Shown here: positions 19,587-28,905 of the stretch, piece by piece | Numbering within the stretch: the first letter of the stretch is position 1 | Layout: each line of letters begins with the position of its first letter | Source of the DNA: an uncultured bacterium | Lineage (GTDB): Bacteria > Muiribacteriota > Ozemobacteria > Ozemobacterales > Ozemobacteraceae | Assembly (NCBI GenBank): GCA_937949615.1 | Contig: CALEDQ010000030.1 | Location: 1-64,000 of the forward strand | Direction: 5' to 3' | Length of the DNA: 64,000 nt | Notes under the pieces: model-generated | Told to the model about the DNA's origin: nothing | Seen by the model: only the letters and a program-made list of their open reading frames with translations | Database searches by the model: none | Translations under genes and position numbers: made by a program

Positions 19587-22349
19587 ATGAAACTGTTCTT
19601 CAGGCTGATAAAAAAACTAGCGACCGCGGCAGTCCTTCTCTGGTTATCGACAACGCCTGCAACCACAGCCGGCAGCGATAATCAGCCCCCCCTGCCCGGG
19701 CAGATCCGCATTCATTATCAGCGCGCCGATGGCAATTATAAAGACTTCGGGCTCTGGCTCTGGGATGAAGTACAAAAACCATCTTCTGACTGGCCGGCCG
19801 GCGCGACGCCATTCAGCGGCAAAGATGCATTCGGCGCTTTTGCCGACATCGATCTTCTCGAAAATGCGGCTCAAATCGGCTTTATTGTGATCAATCGGGT
19901 AACCGGCGAAAAAGAGGCGGGTGATAAAACCATGAAAACTGACAACAGCAGCGAAATCTGGATAAAAGAAGGCGATAACAATATTTACAATTCGCCTGAA
20001 CTCAAATTAAAACCGGTGATAAAATTTGCTACGGTACAGGATGCCGGCAAAATCACCATGCAGTTCAACACTGCTGCCAGCCTCGATCTGCAACGGCTGG
20101 AAGCAGCATTAAGGCTCAAAGATCGTCATGGCAGAGCCGTAAGTATAAATTCGGTGGCAGCGGCAGCCTCAGAATCTGTGCTCATCGATGCCGACTTTTC
20201 AGCCGAAAGTGCGCCACTGGGCATAGAGTTCGAGGGGCAGCAGCTGGCCACCAAAGTCTCATGGCGTCTGATCGACCGCCTTTATGCCTGCGAAGAAAAA
20301 GAGCTCGGCTGCCGGCTGATCGATGACACGGCAGTCATAAAGCTCTGGGCGCCTCTGGCAGACTCTGTCAAAATTTTCTTTTACGATGCGAAAGACCAGA
20401 CGAAAGAGATACTGGCAAAAAATCTGGAACGTGGCCAGAAAGGCGTTTGGCAGACAACTCTCAAGGCAGCGGAGCTTCCGGCAGGCTCGGTTCTCGAAGG
20501 CACATTTTATCAGTTCGAAGTTACCAACCCTGGCTACTCCCCCAAGCGGGTCCTCGATCCATATGCACGCTCGATGGCGGCGGTTACCATTGACGCGGCT
20601 GGTCAGTCGGCAGGCAGCAGCGGTGATTTTGTTGGCAAGGCGGCGATCGTTTCCCCCGGCAAGTATGGACCAAAACTTGACCATCCGAAGATTGCCGGTT
20701 ATCAGAAGCGCGAGGATGCCGTAATTTACGAGGTACACATTCGCGACTTTACCGCTGACCCGACAATCGAAAAAGACCTGAAGCATCGCTGGGGCAGCTT
20801 CAAGGCTTTTATCGACAAACTGCCGTATATCAGATCGCTTGGAGTTACGCATATTCAGCTGCTGCCGGTTATGGCCTGGTATTTTGGCGATGAAACGCGC
20901 ATGGCCGAGCGCGAGCTTGAATACAAAGCCCGGCATAATAACTACAACTGGGGTTATGACCCGCAGAATTATTTTTCGCCAGATGGCGCATATTCAGAGA
21001 AACCGGAAGACCCGGCAGCCCGCATCGCTGAGTTTAAAGACCTGATCGCCGCCATTCATGCCGCCGGCATGGGGGTGGTTCTCGACGTGGTTTACACACA
21101 CATGGCCAAGGCGAGCTTTCTTAACGATATCGTGCCCGACTATTACTTTTTCAGTGACGCCAACGGCAGCTTTCTCGGCGATTTTGGCAACAATCTCGCC
21201 ACCAATCGCAGAATGGCTGAACGCCTGCTTATCGATTCAGTTACCTACTGGTTTGAAGAATTTAAAATCGACGGCATGCGCTTTGACATGATGGGAGACG
21301 CAACCCATGATGCGATTCAGGCAGCCTTCAATGCTGCTGCAGCCATCAATCCACAGGTATTGTTTCTGGGCGAAGGCTGGCGCACCTTCAAAGGACATCT
21401 GGAAGACCCGGCTCTGGCCGGAAAGGGCGCCGACCAGGACTGGATGGACAAAACCGACAGTGTCGGTGTTTTCAGTGACGAATTCAGAAACGAGCTCAAG
21501 TCTGGCTTTGGCTGCGAAGGCGAGCCAATGTTTCTGACCGGTGGGCCGCGCAGCATCAGAAAAATTTTTGCCAATCTCAAGGCTCAGCCTGGCAATACGC
21601 CGGCCGATGCACCGGGCGACATGGTTCAATATATCGAAGCCCATGATAATCTGCCGCTCTACGATGTCATCGCGCAGTCGATAAAAAAAGACCCAGAAAT
21701 ACCTGCCAATGACGAAGAAATTCATCGGCGCATCAGAATCGGCAATGCCATGCTTCTGACTGCCCAGGGAACCGCTTTTCTGCACGCCGGGCAGGAATTC
21801 GGGCGCAGCAAACAATGGCTGGCCGACAGCACCCCCGAACAGAAGTTCCATTATCTGTCAGATGCTGACAAAAAGCCTTTCAAACACCCATACTTCATTC
21901 ATGATTCATATGATTCTTCAGATGCAATAAACATGTTCAACTGGAGCAAGGCGACCGATGCGAAGAAATACCCGCTCAATGCTCAAACCATTGCCTATAC
22001 CCGCGGCCTGATTGCCCTGCGACGCTCTTCTGACGCCTTCAGGCTCGGCAGTAAAAAACTGGTTGATGAGAATGTCAGCCTGATTACGGCTCCCGAGCTC
22101 AGAGATGAAGATCTGGTCATCGCCTGGAGCTGCAAAGCGACAGGCGGTGAAAGTTACTGGATATTCATAAATGCCGACAATAAGGGAAGGCAGCTCACAA
22201 CTGGCCTGAACCTTGCTGAGAGTGAGGTTATCGTTGACCGGGAGCAGGCAGGTAGCGAACCGATCACAAAACCGGTCGGCTGCCGGATTGAAGGCACAAA
22301 AATCAGCCTGGAGCCATTAACGGTGATAATCTTTCGCAAGAAGACTTGA
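19587..22349 (+). CDS. pulA: secreted type I pullulanase (GH13 with CBM41 and CBM48)
   Basis: The 920-residue enzyme starts at the ATG preceded by AGAGGT; a GTG at 19566 is less likely. A signal peptide covers residues 1 to about 28. A CBM41-like starch-binding domain follows (IRIHYQRADGNYKDFGLWLW), then a linker, a CBM48-like domain (AVIKLWAPLADSVKIFFYD) and a GH13 catalytic barrel with the pullulanase motif YNWGYDPQNY. Catalytic residues are the Asp in GMRFDMMGD (near 563), Glu in LFLGEGW (near 594) and Asp in EAHDN (near 685). It hydrolyses alpha-1,6 branches of pullulan, glycogen or starch in the periplasm or outside. No transporter is adjacent; the inverted repeat upstream may control it. 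Confidence 0.92.
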   Translation: MKLFFRLIKKLATAAVLLWLSTTPATTAGSDNQPPLPGQIRIHYQRADGNYKDFGLWLWDEVQKPSSDWPAGATPFSGKDAFGAFADIDLLENAAQIGFIVINRVTGEKEAGDKTMKTDNSSEIWIKEGDNNIYNSPELKLKPVIKFATVQDAGKITMQFNTAASLDLQRLEAALRLKDRHGRAVSINSVAAAASESVLIDADFSAESAPLGIEFEGQQLATKVSWRLIDRLYACEEKELGCRLIDDTAVIKLWAPLADSVKIFFYDAKDQTKEILAKNLERGQKGVWQTTLKAAELPAGSVLEGTFYQFEVTNPGYSPKRVLDPYARSMAAVTIDAAGQSAGSSGDFVGKAAIVSPGKYGPKLDHPKIAGYQKREDAVIYEVHIRDFTADPTIEKDLKHRWGSFKAFIDKLPYIRSLGVTHIQLLPVMAWYFGDETRMAERELEYKARHNNYNWGYDPQNYFSPDGAYSEKPEDPAARIAEFKDLIAAIHAAGMGVVLDVVYTHMAKASFLNDIVPDYYFFSDANGSFLGDFGNNLATNRRMAERLLIDSVTYWFEEFKIDGMRFDMMGDATHDAIQAAFNAAAAINPQVLFLGEGWRTFKGHLEDPALAGKGADQDWMDKTDSVGVFSDEFRNELKSGFGCEGEPMFLTGGPRSIRKIFANLKAQPGNTPADAPGDMVQYIEAHDNLPLYDVIAQSIKKDPEIPANDEEIHRRIRIGNAMLLTAQGTAFLHAGQEFGRSKQWLADSTPEQKFHYLSDADKKPFKHPYFIHDSYDSSDAINMFNWSKATDAKKYPLNAQTIAYTRGLIALRRSSDAFRLGSKKLVDENVSLITAPELRDEDLVIAWSCKATGGESYWIFINADNKGRQLTTGLNLAESEVIVDREQAGSEPITKPVGCRIEGTKISLEPLTVIIFRKKT

Positions 22350-22366
22350 GGCGGTATCCGGAGCGC

Positions 22367-22384
22367 GGCATCCGCTCAGATGCC
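22367..22384. terminator. short hairpin between convergent genes
   Basis: GGCATC pairs with GATGCC around a six-base loop, overlapping the stop of the HDOD gene and 18 bases after the pullulanase stop. There is no T-run, so it is a weak terminator candidate only. Confidence 0.3.
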
Positions 22385-23608
22385 GTGTGCTTCCGAACCG
22401 CTGAGAATGTATTTATCGAGTTCCTTCTTGAGAACTTCGAAGATATGAGGAACGGCAAAAACGTCACCCTCTTCTTCTTTTGATGCGGTAATGTCAGCCA
22501 TTTTCGAATCGCCTGACTTTTTGCCGATAGTCGCACTCATTTTTTTGCTGCGCCTTTCTTCGGCAAAGGCTGGCAAAAACTGTTCATAAGGTGTAAAAGA
22601 CGGCAGCTTCTCAATATGCTGGTTCAGGTAACCATTCGCAATAATGACCGCCGGCAGAACCAGATCACCAGCCGGAATCGATTTATTATGGTGCTTTGCC
22701 ATTATCGGCCCGAGGAATTCAGGCATGCCCATTTTGGGCACAAGGATCTGGCCGAGTTCCTGATGATCGATACCAAAAACTTCGATTTCAGCTTCACAGA
22801 TCGTTTTCTTGTCATTGCGCACCATTCTATTGACGCGGGCATACTCGTCGCTGTCGTAATAGCAGAGCATCAGGGCGCCAAGATCATGTAGCAGACCTGC
22901 AGACAGCATTTTGCCGACAAGAACCTGGTCGCCACCAAGCAACTTACCGATATATGCGGTCAGATGCGAACACCGGCGCATGTGTGCCAGTTTATCACGC
23001 TGATTGGCAAAGAATTTTGCAAAACCCTCAAAGGTTTCCTGAAGGATGATCTGCCTGATGCCTTCAATTCCGAGAAATGCCACTACCGACTTGAGACTGT
23101 CAAAGGGCATGCGGCGCATAAAAAAGGCGCTGTTCGAAATTTTCAGCATGCGCATCGTCAGTTTTGGGTCGTTGCGGGTGACTTCTTCGATCTCTTCAAA
23201 TTTTACATCGGGGTTACGCAGCATCTGCATAAGCTTGTGGGCAGAAGACTGCAAAGGCGACATTTTCTTGAGCTGTTCAAGAATTCTCTGCACATGGCGC
23301 TCGCCCTCGACGCGATTTTCAGCTTCATGCACTTCTTTAAAGCGCTTTACTTCGTGCATTTCAATGGCAACCTGGTTATCCTCGCGGGCAACTACGAGCA
23401 ATCTGCCGGTTGCGGCCAGATCGGCCATCGTCTGAGAGAACGATGGATGCAGCGATGCCGATTCAGAAAGCGAAAGGATAACGTAATCAAATTTTTTGAT
23501 AAGAATACGCAAGGCTTCGGCAACTTTGTGGTCAGAGCGAATCTCTTCGACAACAATCATCTCGATGACGTTGCCACCGTGATCCCTGAGTTGAAAGGGG
23601 TGCTGCAT
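22376..23608 (-). CDS. HDOD-domain protein with STAS-like N-terminal domain (paralogue 1)
   Basis: In this 410-residue cytoplasmic protein, residues about 115-330 are an HDOD domain: SAHKLMQMLRNPDVKFEEIEEVTRNDPKLTMRMLKISNSAFF, then GIEGIRQIILQE, and LLHDLGALML retaining an HD pair. HDOD proteins are non-hydrolytic relatives of HD-GYP domains used as scaffolds in signalling and motility. Residues 1-100 (FDYVILSLSESASLHPSFSQTMADL, GRLLVVAREDNQ, MHEVKRF) are compatible with a divergent STAS fold. It shares this architecture and much residue identity with the protein at 58485-59729, so they are paralogues. It lies just downstream of chemotaxis cluster 1 but after a 195-base gap, so it is probably separately transcribed. 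Confidence 0.85.
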   Translation of the reverse strand: MQHPFQLRDHGGNVIEMIVVEEIRSDHKVAEALRILIKKFDYVILSLSESASLHPSFSQTMADLAATGRLLVVAREDNQVAIEMHEVKRFKEVHEAENRVEGERHVQRILEQLKKMSPLQSSAHKLMQMLRNPDVKFEEIEEVTRNDPKLTMRMLKISNSAFFMRRMPFDSLKSVVAFLGIEGIRQIILQETFEGFAKFFANQRDKLAHMRRCSHLTAYIGKLLGGDQVLVGKMLSAGLLHDLGALMLCYYDSDEYARVNRMVRNDKKTICEAEIEVFGIDHQELGQILVPKMGMPEFLGPIMAKHHNKSIPAGDLVLPAVIIANGYLNQHIEKLPSFTPYEQFLPAFAEERRSKKMSATIGKKSGDSKMADITASKEEEGDVFAVPHIFEVLKKELDKYILSGSEAHGI

Positions 23609-23803
23609 CCTGTTTTACCTGCTTCAATTTCCTCGATCGGTGAATGTTAACATTCTGTCTCAATAGGGTTGAATTTTGCAACAAAAAAAACAAGTATAAT
23701 TGCTCATTGTGTAATAACGGACAGAACCAATCCGTTAGCGCGGCTGCTATAAGCCCCGGCGCGGGAATAACTGAAAAACAGGCAATGTTAATCTTACAAA
23801 GGA

Positions 23804-25357
23804 CTAACCCTGCTCTGCTGTAAGGCTCAGACTGGTCTGCAGAAGGCGGGCTGCATCGAGAATAATCGCGATGGAACCATCACCAAGAATAGATGCACCC
23901 GAGAATTCAGGTACGTCGTGATAAATTTTGCCAAGCGATTTGATGACAGTTTTGTGCTCACCAATTACCGTATCAACGACAAAGCCGATGCGCTGCCCCT
24001 TCACGTGTGAAATGACGATCTGCTCGATGGCAGGTGCTTCACCATCTATTTTAAAAAGCTCACGCAAACGGATATAGGGAACCAGGCTGCCACGCACATT
24101 GGCGAGATTGCCGCCGGTCGTGCTTTTCTGTGTCGCTTCGCGGCGAAGTTCAAAGCATTCTTCAACCACGCTGAGCGGCAGAACAAACGAGCGATTATCG
24201 ATAGAAACCAGCAGGCCATCGATAATTGCAAGAGTCAGAGGCAGAATTACATCGATCTGGGTGCCATTACCTGGGGTCGAAAAAACTTCGACCGAGCCAC
24301 GCAATTCTTCAATCGTCTTTTTTACAACATCCATGCCGACACCGCGTCCCGAAACATTTGTGACTTCGGCAGCGGTAGAAAAACCGGGCATGAAAATCAA
24401 TGAGAAAACTTCGCGATCGCTCAATAGAGTTCCAGGAGAGACTATTTCGCGTTCAACAGCTCTCTTCAGAATTTTTTCTCTGTCGAGACCGGCTCCGTCA
24501 TCGCGAACGTGAATCACCACGTTTCCCGACGAGTGTTCAGCCGAAAGATGAATAGTCCCCTTGCGGGGCTTTCCGGCTGCCTCACGCACTTCCGGCCGTT
24601 CAATACCATGATCGGCACAATTACGAATCATGTGCATCAGGGGTTCGTCAAGCTTGTCGATAACCGTTTTGTCGATCTCGGTATCAGTACCGCTCATGGT
24701 CAGCTCAATTTCTTTATGCAGGTCAGTCGACAGGTCGTGAACCAGACGGCGGAATTTGGTAAAAGTCGATTCAATCGGCAACATGCGCACACTCAGGGCG
24801 TTATCGCGCAGGCTGTTGGTTAAAAGACTGACTTCTTCTGATATTCCTTCAAGATCGAATTCCTGAAGAACCTGCTCAAGCTCACCGGGCTGGGCTTTTC
24901 TGATAACTCCGGAAACCTGTGAAAGGCGTTCCTGAACTGTCACCAGCTCGCCGATCAGATTAAAAAGACGATCGAGTTTATCAGAAGCAACTCTGATCGT
25001 TGATATCTTTTCTACCTTAACTTTACGTGCCAGTGCCTCTTTCTGGCGATTCTGCTCGGCCAGAGCCGAAGCAACTTTGTCAGGCGAAACCAGGCCTTCT
25101 TCAACCAGTTCCTGACCGATGGGTTTATGCTTTTTCAGACCTTTATCGAGCGCTTCGGGGGTAAGATCGCCACGCTTGACAAGAATCTCACCGATTGGCT
25201 CGACACTTTCGCCTTCAGGAACAGAATTTTCTGCACTTTCATCATCAGACAGAATTTCAACCCGCGTGTTTTCGCCGCCGACAAGAAGCAGCAGCTCTCT
25301 AATCTCTTCTACAGACAGGCCTGTGCGCAAAAGAGTATCAATACTGATTTTTTTCAT
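23804..25357 (-). CDS. cheA: CheA-type kinase lacking the HPt domain (P3-P4-P5 only)
   Basis: The 517-residue protein starts with about 120 residues carrying two MshEN-like helical repeats (IGEILVKRGDLTPEALDKGL, IGQELVEEGLVSPDKVASAL). The dimerisation domain follows (IRVASDKLDRLFNLIGELVTVQ), then an intact ATPase: N box LMHMIRNCADHGIE, G1 VRDDGAGLD, F box FMPGFSTA, G2 SGRGVGMDVV, G3 GNGTQID. A CheW-like P5 domain ends the protein. No H-box or P2 CheY-binding region is present, so it cannot autophosphorylate in the usual way. The HPt domain is encoded by the gene immediately upstream (25392-26360); the pair makes a split CheA, a plan comparable to CheA3/CheA4 of Rhodobacter sphaeroides. It could also phosphorylate the HPt of the protein at 34210-36123. 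Confidence 0.92.
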   Translation of the reverse strand: MKKISIDTLLRTGLSVEEIRELLLLVGGENTRVEILSDDESAENSVPEGESVEPIGEILVKRGDLTPEALDKGLKKHKPIGQELVEEGLVSPDKVASALAEQNRQKEALARKVKVEKISTIRVASDKLDRLFNLIGELVTVQERLSQVSGVIRKAQPGELEQVLQEFDLEGISEEVSLLTNSLRDNALSVRMLPIESTFTKFRRLVHDLSTDLHKEIELTMSGTDTEIDKTVIDKLDEPLMHMIRNCADHGIERPEVREAAGKPRKGTIHLSAEHSSGNVVIHVRDDGAGLDREKILKRAVEREIVSPGTLLSDREVFSLIFMPGFSTAAEVTNVSGRGVGMDVVKKTIEELRGSVEVFSTPGNGTQIDVILPLTLAIIDGLLVSIDNRSFVLPLSVVEECFELRREATQKSTTGGNLANVRGSLVPYIRLRELFKIDGEAPAIEQIVISHVKGQRIGFVVDTVIGEHKTVIKSLGKIYHDVPEFSGASILGDGSIAIILDAARLLQTSLSLTAEQG

Positions 25358-25391
25358 GCTGTCGTTCTCGTTTTTTCATTTTCCCGGCCAG

Positions 25392-26360
25392 TCACCGGGG
25401 AGTCTCTGATTCAGATTTTCTTTGTTTTATTGGCATTACCACACCAATACGATTAAAAACCTTTTCAAACCTCACCTGACCGTTCATAGAACCCGGACCT
25501 CTCTCTTCGGCAGATATTTTGATTCTATACGATGCGGGCAATGTGGGCAAAGCTGCATTCTTGATGCGCATTTTATCTGTAATTTCTTTCAAGCGGCTGT
25601 TCAGGCTGATAGGTCGCTGCATCGACTGCAGAATTTTTTCCGGGTCGAAATCTGCTTCACCAACTTCGCCGGAATCATCATACATTTCTTCGACTTCACG
25701 CATCATTTCTACAGCAAGCTCAAGAAGCTCCTCGGGCAAATTACTTTCAGCAACCCTGGCGTTGCGAAAAACCGTTTCGAGCTTTGAGATGAATTCAGCG
25801 GCACTTTCCTTATTCTGAATAACCAGAAGGTAGTAAAGCTGAGTCATTTTCTGCCCGGCAGCAGCAACTGTTTTTTCAGGATCGCTTCCGCCAGAACGCC
25901 CGGTCAAATCTTTGATTGTCGCCTTGATAAGCTTGAGAGTTTTTTCGTAGCCATAGCCATCAGAAGAAGACTTGACCGTTGCCTGTGTGCGGGCATCGGC
26001 GAATTTTTGCAGAATACTTTCTACATGCTCTTGATCAACAGGCTCACCACCATAATGGGATTCTATGAGCGATGAAAGACAATCATGCGCGCACAGCGCC
26101 AGATGAATGATCTCAGGGGTAACCTTTGCCTGCCCCTGGCGCAGGTAATCACATTCACTCTCAAGAGTATGAGCGAAATGTGCGACATCATTCAGATCGA
26201 CCATTGCGGCAGACCCTTTGATGGTATGCATCACTCTGAACATTCTGTCTATTTCGGTAATATCTTCAGGATTCTTGTTCAGGTGCAGCAGAGCCTGCTC
26301 GAGTTCGAGAAGAAATTCTCCGGCAGATTCACGAAAAACGCTTTTCAGATCGTTGGCCAT
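25392..26360 (-). CDS. stand-alone HPt phosphoacceptor, partner of split CheA
   Basis: The 322-residue protein has an N-terminal HPt domain (residues 1 to about 110) with the phosphorylatable His45 in FRVMHTIKGSAAM, the CheA P1 pattern. The remaining 200 residues are helical and acidic (YYLLVIQNKESAAEFISKLETVF, ELAVEMMREVEEMYDD) with a basic tail, and match no family I recognise; they could bind CheY or the kinase. It lies between cheD and the kinase gene with gaps of 14 and 34 bases and an upstream GGGGGAAG ribosome site, so it is in the operon. Its likely role is to receive phosphate from the HPt-less kinase and pass it to a CheY or CheB. Confidence 0.85.
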   Translation of the reverse strand: MANDLKSVFRESAGEFLLELEQALLHLNKNPEDITEIDRMFRVMHTIKGSAAMVDLNDVAHFAHTLESECDYLRQGQAKVTPEIIHLALCAHDCLSSLIESHYGGEPVDQEHVESILQKFADARTQATVKSSSDGYGYEKTLKLIKATIKDLTGRSGGSDPEKTVAAAGQKMTQLYYLLVIQNKESAAEFISKLETVFRNARVAESNLPEELLELAVEMMREVEEMYDDSGEVGEADFDPEKILQSMQRPISLNSRLKEITDKMRIKNAALPTLPASYRIKISAEERGPGSMNGQVRFEKVFNRIGVVMPIKQRKSESETPR

Positions 26361-26374
26361 ACTTCCCCCGCTGT

Positions 26375-26953
26375 TCAGTCATCGAATAATGTAATTTCGC
26401 CGCCCTCTTCGTGATCGACACCCTGAGAAACTTCCTGTCTGAACAAACCTTCTTCCTGAATTGTAACATCTCTGAGTTTCCTCTGGGTCTTTTTAACAAA
26501 AACATCGTATGTATCAGTATGAAAATTGATTACTCTGGTCCATGGTCCGCCAAAATCGTAGGCAAGCAATGGTATCTTTTCCATCTGCAGAAAATTGATA
26601 AGAAACTCGACGTTGCGCTGACCGGGAGTTATGTTATCAGGGTTGCCCATGGCCAGAACATTGCCGCCGCCAAAGGCTTTGGCATGTAATCTTGAACGCC
26701 GCGCCCCGAGCTGAATCATTTCATTTATCAGAACTTCCATGGCATGAATGCCATAGCGGGTGCTGGCATCGAAGTGTTCCATATCGGCCTTATGTACAAG
26801 CAGGATATGATTCATTCCCGCAACTCTGGCTTCAGGGTCGAACAGACAGGCAGAAACACAGGAACCCAGCAGAGTATTAAGAATCGCCGGCTCACGGCAG
26901 GCATGCAACTGCCCGATATTGACATGAATTTTTGGCATGGTCAGTTTTGACAT
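26375..26953 (-). CDS. cheD: chemoreceptor glutamine deamidase CheD (copy 1)
   Basis: The 192-residue protein has the CheD core: NTLLGSCVSACLFD with nucleophile Cys32, then GMNHILLVHK with His49 exactly 17 residues on, as in Thermotoga CheD. The catalytic Thr position six residues before the Cys is Asn26 here, with Thr27 next to it, so activity may be altered. CheD deamidates receptor glutamines and can cooperate with CheC/CheX. It has a C-terminal extension with an acidic end (EEGGEITLFDD). The chosen start overlaps cheB by 13 bases and is preceded by GAGAGG; a second Met lies five residues downstream. Confidence 0.88.
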   Translation of the reverse strand: MSKLTMPKIHVNIGQLHACREPAILNTLLGSCVSACLFDPEARVAGMNHILLVHKADMEHFDASTRYGIHAMEVLINEMIQLGARRSRLHAKAFGGGNVLAMGNPDNITPGQRNVEFLINFLQMEKIPLLAYDFGGPWTRVINFHTDTYDVFVKKTQRKLRDVTIQEEGLFRQEVSQGVDHEEGGEITLFDD

Positions 26954-28014
26954 ATATGCAAAACCTCTCTGGCGATACGGTCAAGTGGTAAAACCTGATC
27001 GGCAGCACCAAGTTTGATAGCTTCGCAGGGCATACCAAAAACGACCGAAGTCTTTTCATCCTGAGCGATGGTGACAGCACCGGCTTCTTTCATTTCAAGC
27101 AGGCCCTTCGCCCCGTCATCTCCCATTCCGGTCATGATCACGCCAACGGCATTTTTGCCGAGATAGCGGGCTGAAGAGCGAAAAAGAACATCAACAGAAG
27201 GTCGATGGCGCGAAACGAGCGGGCCATCTCTCACTTCGACAAAAAAACGTGCTCCGCTTGATTTGACAAGCAGATGCCGGTTGCCCGGAGCAATAAGAGC
27301 CTGGCCACGCAGCAGACTGTCGCCGTTTTCGGCTTCTTTGACAGAAACCCGGCATAATTCGTTCAAGCGCCGGGCAAATGAGGCGGTAAACTTTTCCGGC
27401 ATGTGTTGAACAATGACCACGGCCGGGCAATCGATCGGCAGGTCTGACAGAAAAACGCGCAATGCCTCGGTTCCACCAGTCGAAGCGCCGACGACCACGA
27501 CTTTTTCTGTGGTTTTTACAGTTGCCAGATTGGCACGTTTTAGAATGACATCGGCAGAATTTTTTTTCAACCGCTCAGGATCGATGGGTTTATGCAGTTT
27601 TGCGCCGGCGGCCGCTTTAACCACGTCACAGATCCGCACTCGCGATTCTTCAAGAAACTGCCTGGTACCCAGCTGAGGCTTTGAAACAATATCCACCGCG
27701 CCAAGCTCAAGAGCCCGCATCGAGGTTTCACAACCATCTGAAACCAGGCTGCTGCAGATAACCACCGGGACCGGATGCTGCGACATCAGTTTTTGAAGAA
27801 AAGTCAGACCATCCATGCGCGGCATTTCGATGTCGAGAACAATCACATCCGGAACTTCTTCGGCGATTTTCTCGGCAGCGATAAACGGGTTGGCTGCAAC
27901 CCCCATCACTGAAATTTCCGGGTCTTCAGAGAGAAGATCTTTCAGCACCTGTCGAACTACAGCTGAATCGTCGACAATAAGAACCCTGACAGGCTGACCT
28001 GGATTAATCATCAT
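26941..28014 (-). CDS. cheB: protein-glutamate methylesterase/deamidase CheB (copy 1)
   Basis: The 357-residue protein has a receiver domain with VDDSAV and the phosphoacceptor Asp61 in VLDIEMPRMDG. A C-terminal methylesterase domain carries the catalytic triad: Ser in GASTGGTEAL, His in VQHMPEKFT and Asp in MTGMGDDGA. It demethylates receptor glutamates, opposing the adjacent CheR. The normal linker between domains is intact. It lies 12 bases downstream of cheR and overlaps cheD. Confidence 0.95.
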   Translation of the reverse strand: MMINPGQPVRVLIVDDSAVVRQVLKDLLSEDPEISVMGVAANPFIAAEKIAEEVPDVIVLDIEMPRMDGLTFLQKLMSQHPVPVVICSSLVSDGCETSMRALELGAVDIVSKPQLGTRQFLEESRVRICDVVKAAAGAKLHKPIDPERLKKNSADVILKRANLATVKTTEKVVVVGASTGGTEALRVFLSDLPIDCPAVVIVQHMPEKFTASFARRLNELCRVSVKEAENGDSLLRGQALIAPGNRHLLVKSSGARFFVEVRDGPLVSRHRPSVDVLFRSSARYLGKNAVGVIMTGMGDDGAKGLLEMKEAGAVTIAQDEKTSVVFGMPCEAIKLGAADQVLPLDRIAREVLHICQN

Positions 28015-28026
28015 TGCGCCTCGTTT

Positions 28027-28902
28027 CTAGATCTTGCGGTAAACCATCGGGGCAACGCTCCGAAACGGCACCTGCATCCCGGCAAGAGCTTCTGAGTGGC
28101 CAAGAAACAGATAGCCGCCCGGGCAAAGCTTGTGCGAAAACTTGTTCAGAAGGATTTCCTGAGTGGCTCTGTCGAAATAAATAATAACATTTCTGCAAAA
28201 AATAATATGAAAGACCTCTTCAACCTGCTCATCAATATTCATCAGATTGATGCGGTCAAAAGTTATCAGGTTGCGAATCTGCGGCACAAAGCGAACCTGC
28301 TGCTTCGAACTGTCCTTGCTGCGCATCAGGTATTTCCGCCGCATATCGAGCGGAACCGGTGCAATCTTTGCCTCATTGTAAATAGCCATGACCGCCGCCT
28401 GAAGGACTCTCTGCGAGATATCGCTGGCATAGATCGAAAACCTGAAACCAGGCTGATGCTCAGCATAATCGCTGAGCACCATGGCCATGGTATAAGGTTC
28501 TTCACCGCTCGAGCAGCCGGCACTCCAGATTTTCAACGGAACACCGTAGTCACCGACCGAATGCGAACCCCGCAACTCAGGAATTGCCTGATCAACAAGA
28601 TAGGTGAAATGCTCAGCCTCTCTGAAAAAATCGGTTTTATTGGTCGATACCAGGTCGATCATTTCACGGGCTTCGCGGTCATGCCCTTCCGGGCTGAAAA
28701 GATATTCGCAGTATTCGCGATAATCTGCCATATGCAGCTGACTCAGCCGGCGGCGCAGACGTCCTTCAAGCATCAGCTTCTTGTTGAGCGGCAGCTTGAT
28801 GCCCCAGGTTTCCTGCACGAACCGGCTAAGCTGACGAAAATCAGCCTCGGTCATTTTAGCCAGGCTATCAGCTACAGATAGCTTTTTCGCGAAATTTTCC
28901 AT
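28027..28902 (-). CDS. cheR: chemoreceptor methyltransferase CheR (copy 1)
   Basis: In this complete 291-residue CheR the N-terminal helical domain (FRQLSRFVQETWGIKLPLNKKLMLEGRLRRRL) is followed by the SAM-binding domain with the classic motifs WSAGCSSGEEPY, IFCRNVIIYFD and LFLGHSEAL. It methylates receptor glutamates using S-adenosylmethionine. The beta-subdomain that in Salmonella CheR grips a C-terminal receptor peptide is within the region present, and the receptor at 29495-32953 in the same operon ends in a matching xFxxY tail. It lies three bases after cheW. Confidence 0.95.
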   Translation of the reverse strand: MENFAKKLSVADSLAKMTEADFRQLSRFVQETWGIKLPLNKKLMLEGRLRRRLSQLHMADYREYCEYLFSPEGHDREAREMIDLVSTNKTDFFREAEHFTYLVDQAIPELRGSHSVGDYGVPLKIWSAGCSSGEEPYTMAMVLSDYAEHQPGFRFSIYASDISQRVLQAAVMAIYNEAKIAPVPLDMRRKYLMRSKDSSKQQVRFVPQIRNLITFDRINLMNIDEQVEEVFHIIFCRNVIIYFDRATQEILLNKFSHKLCPGGYLFLGHSEALAGMQVPFRSVAPMVYRKI

Positions 28903-28905
28903 TCA

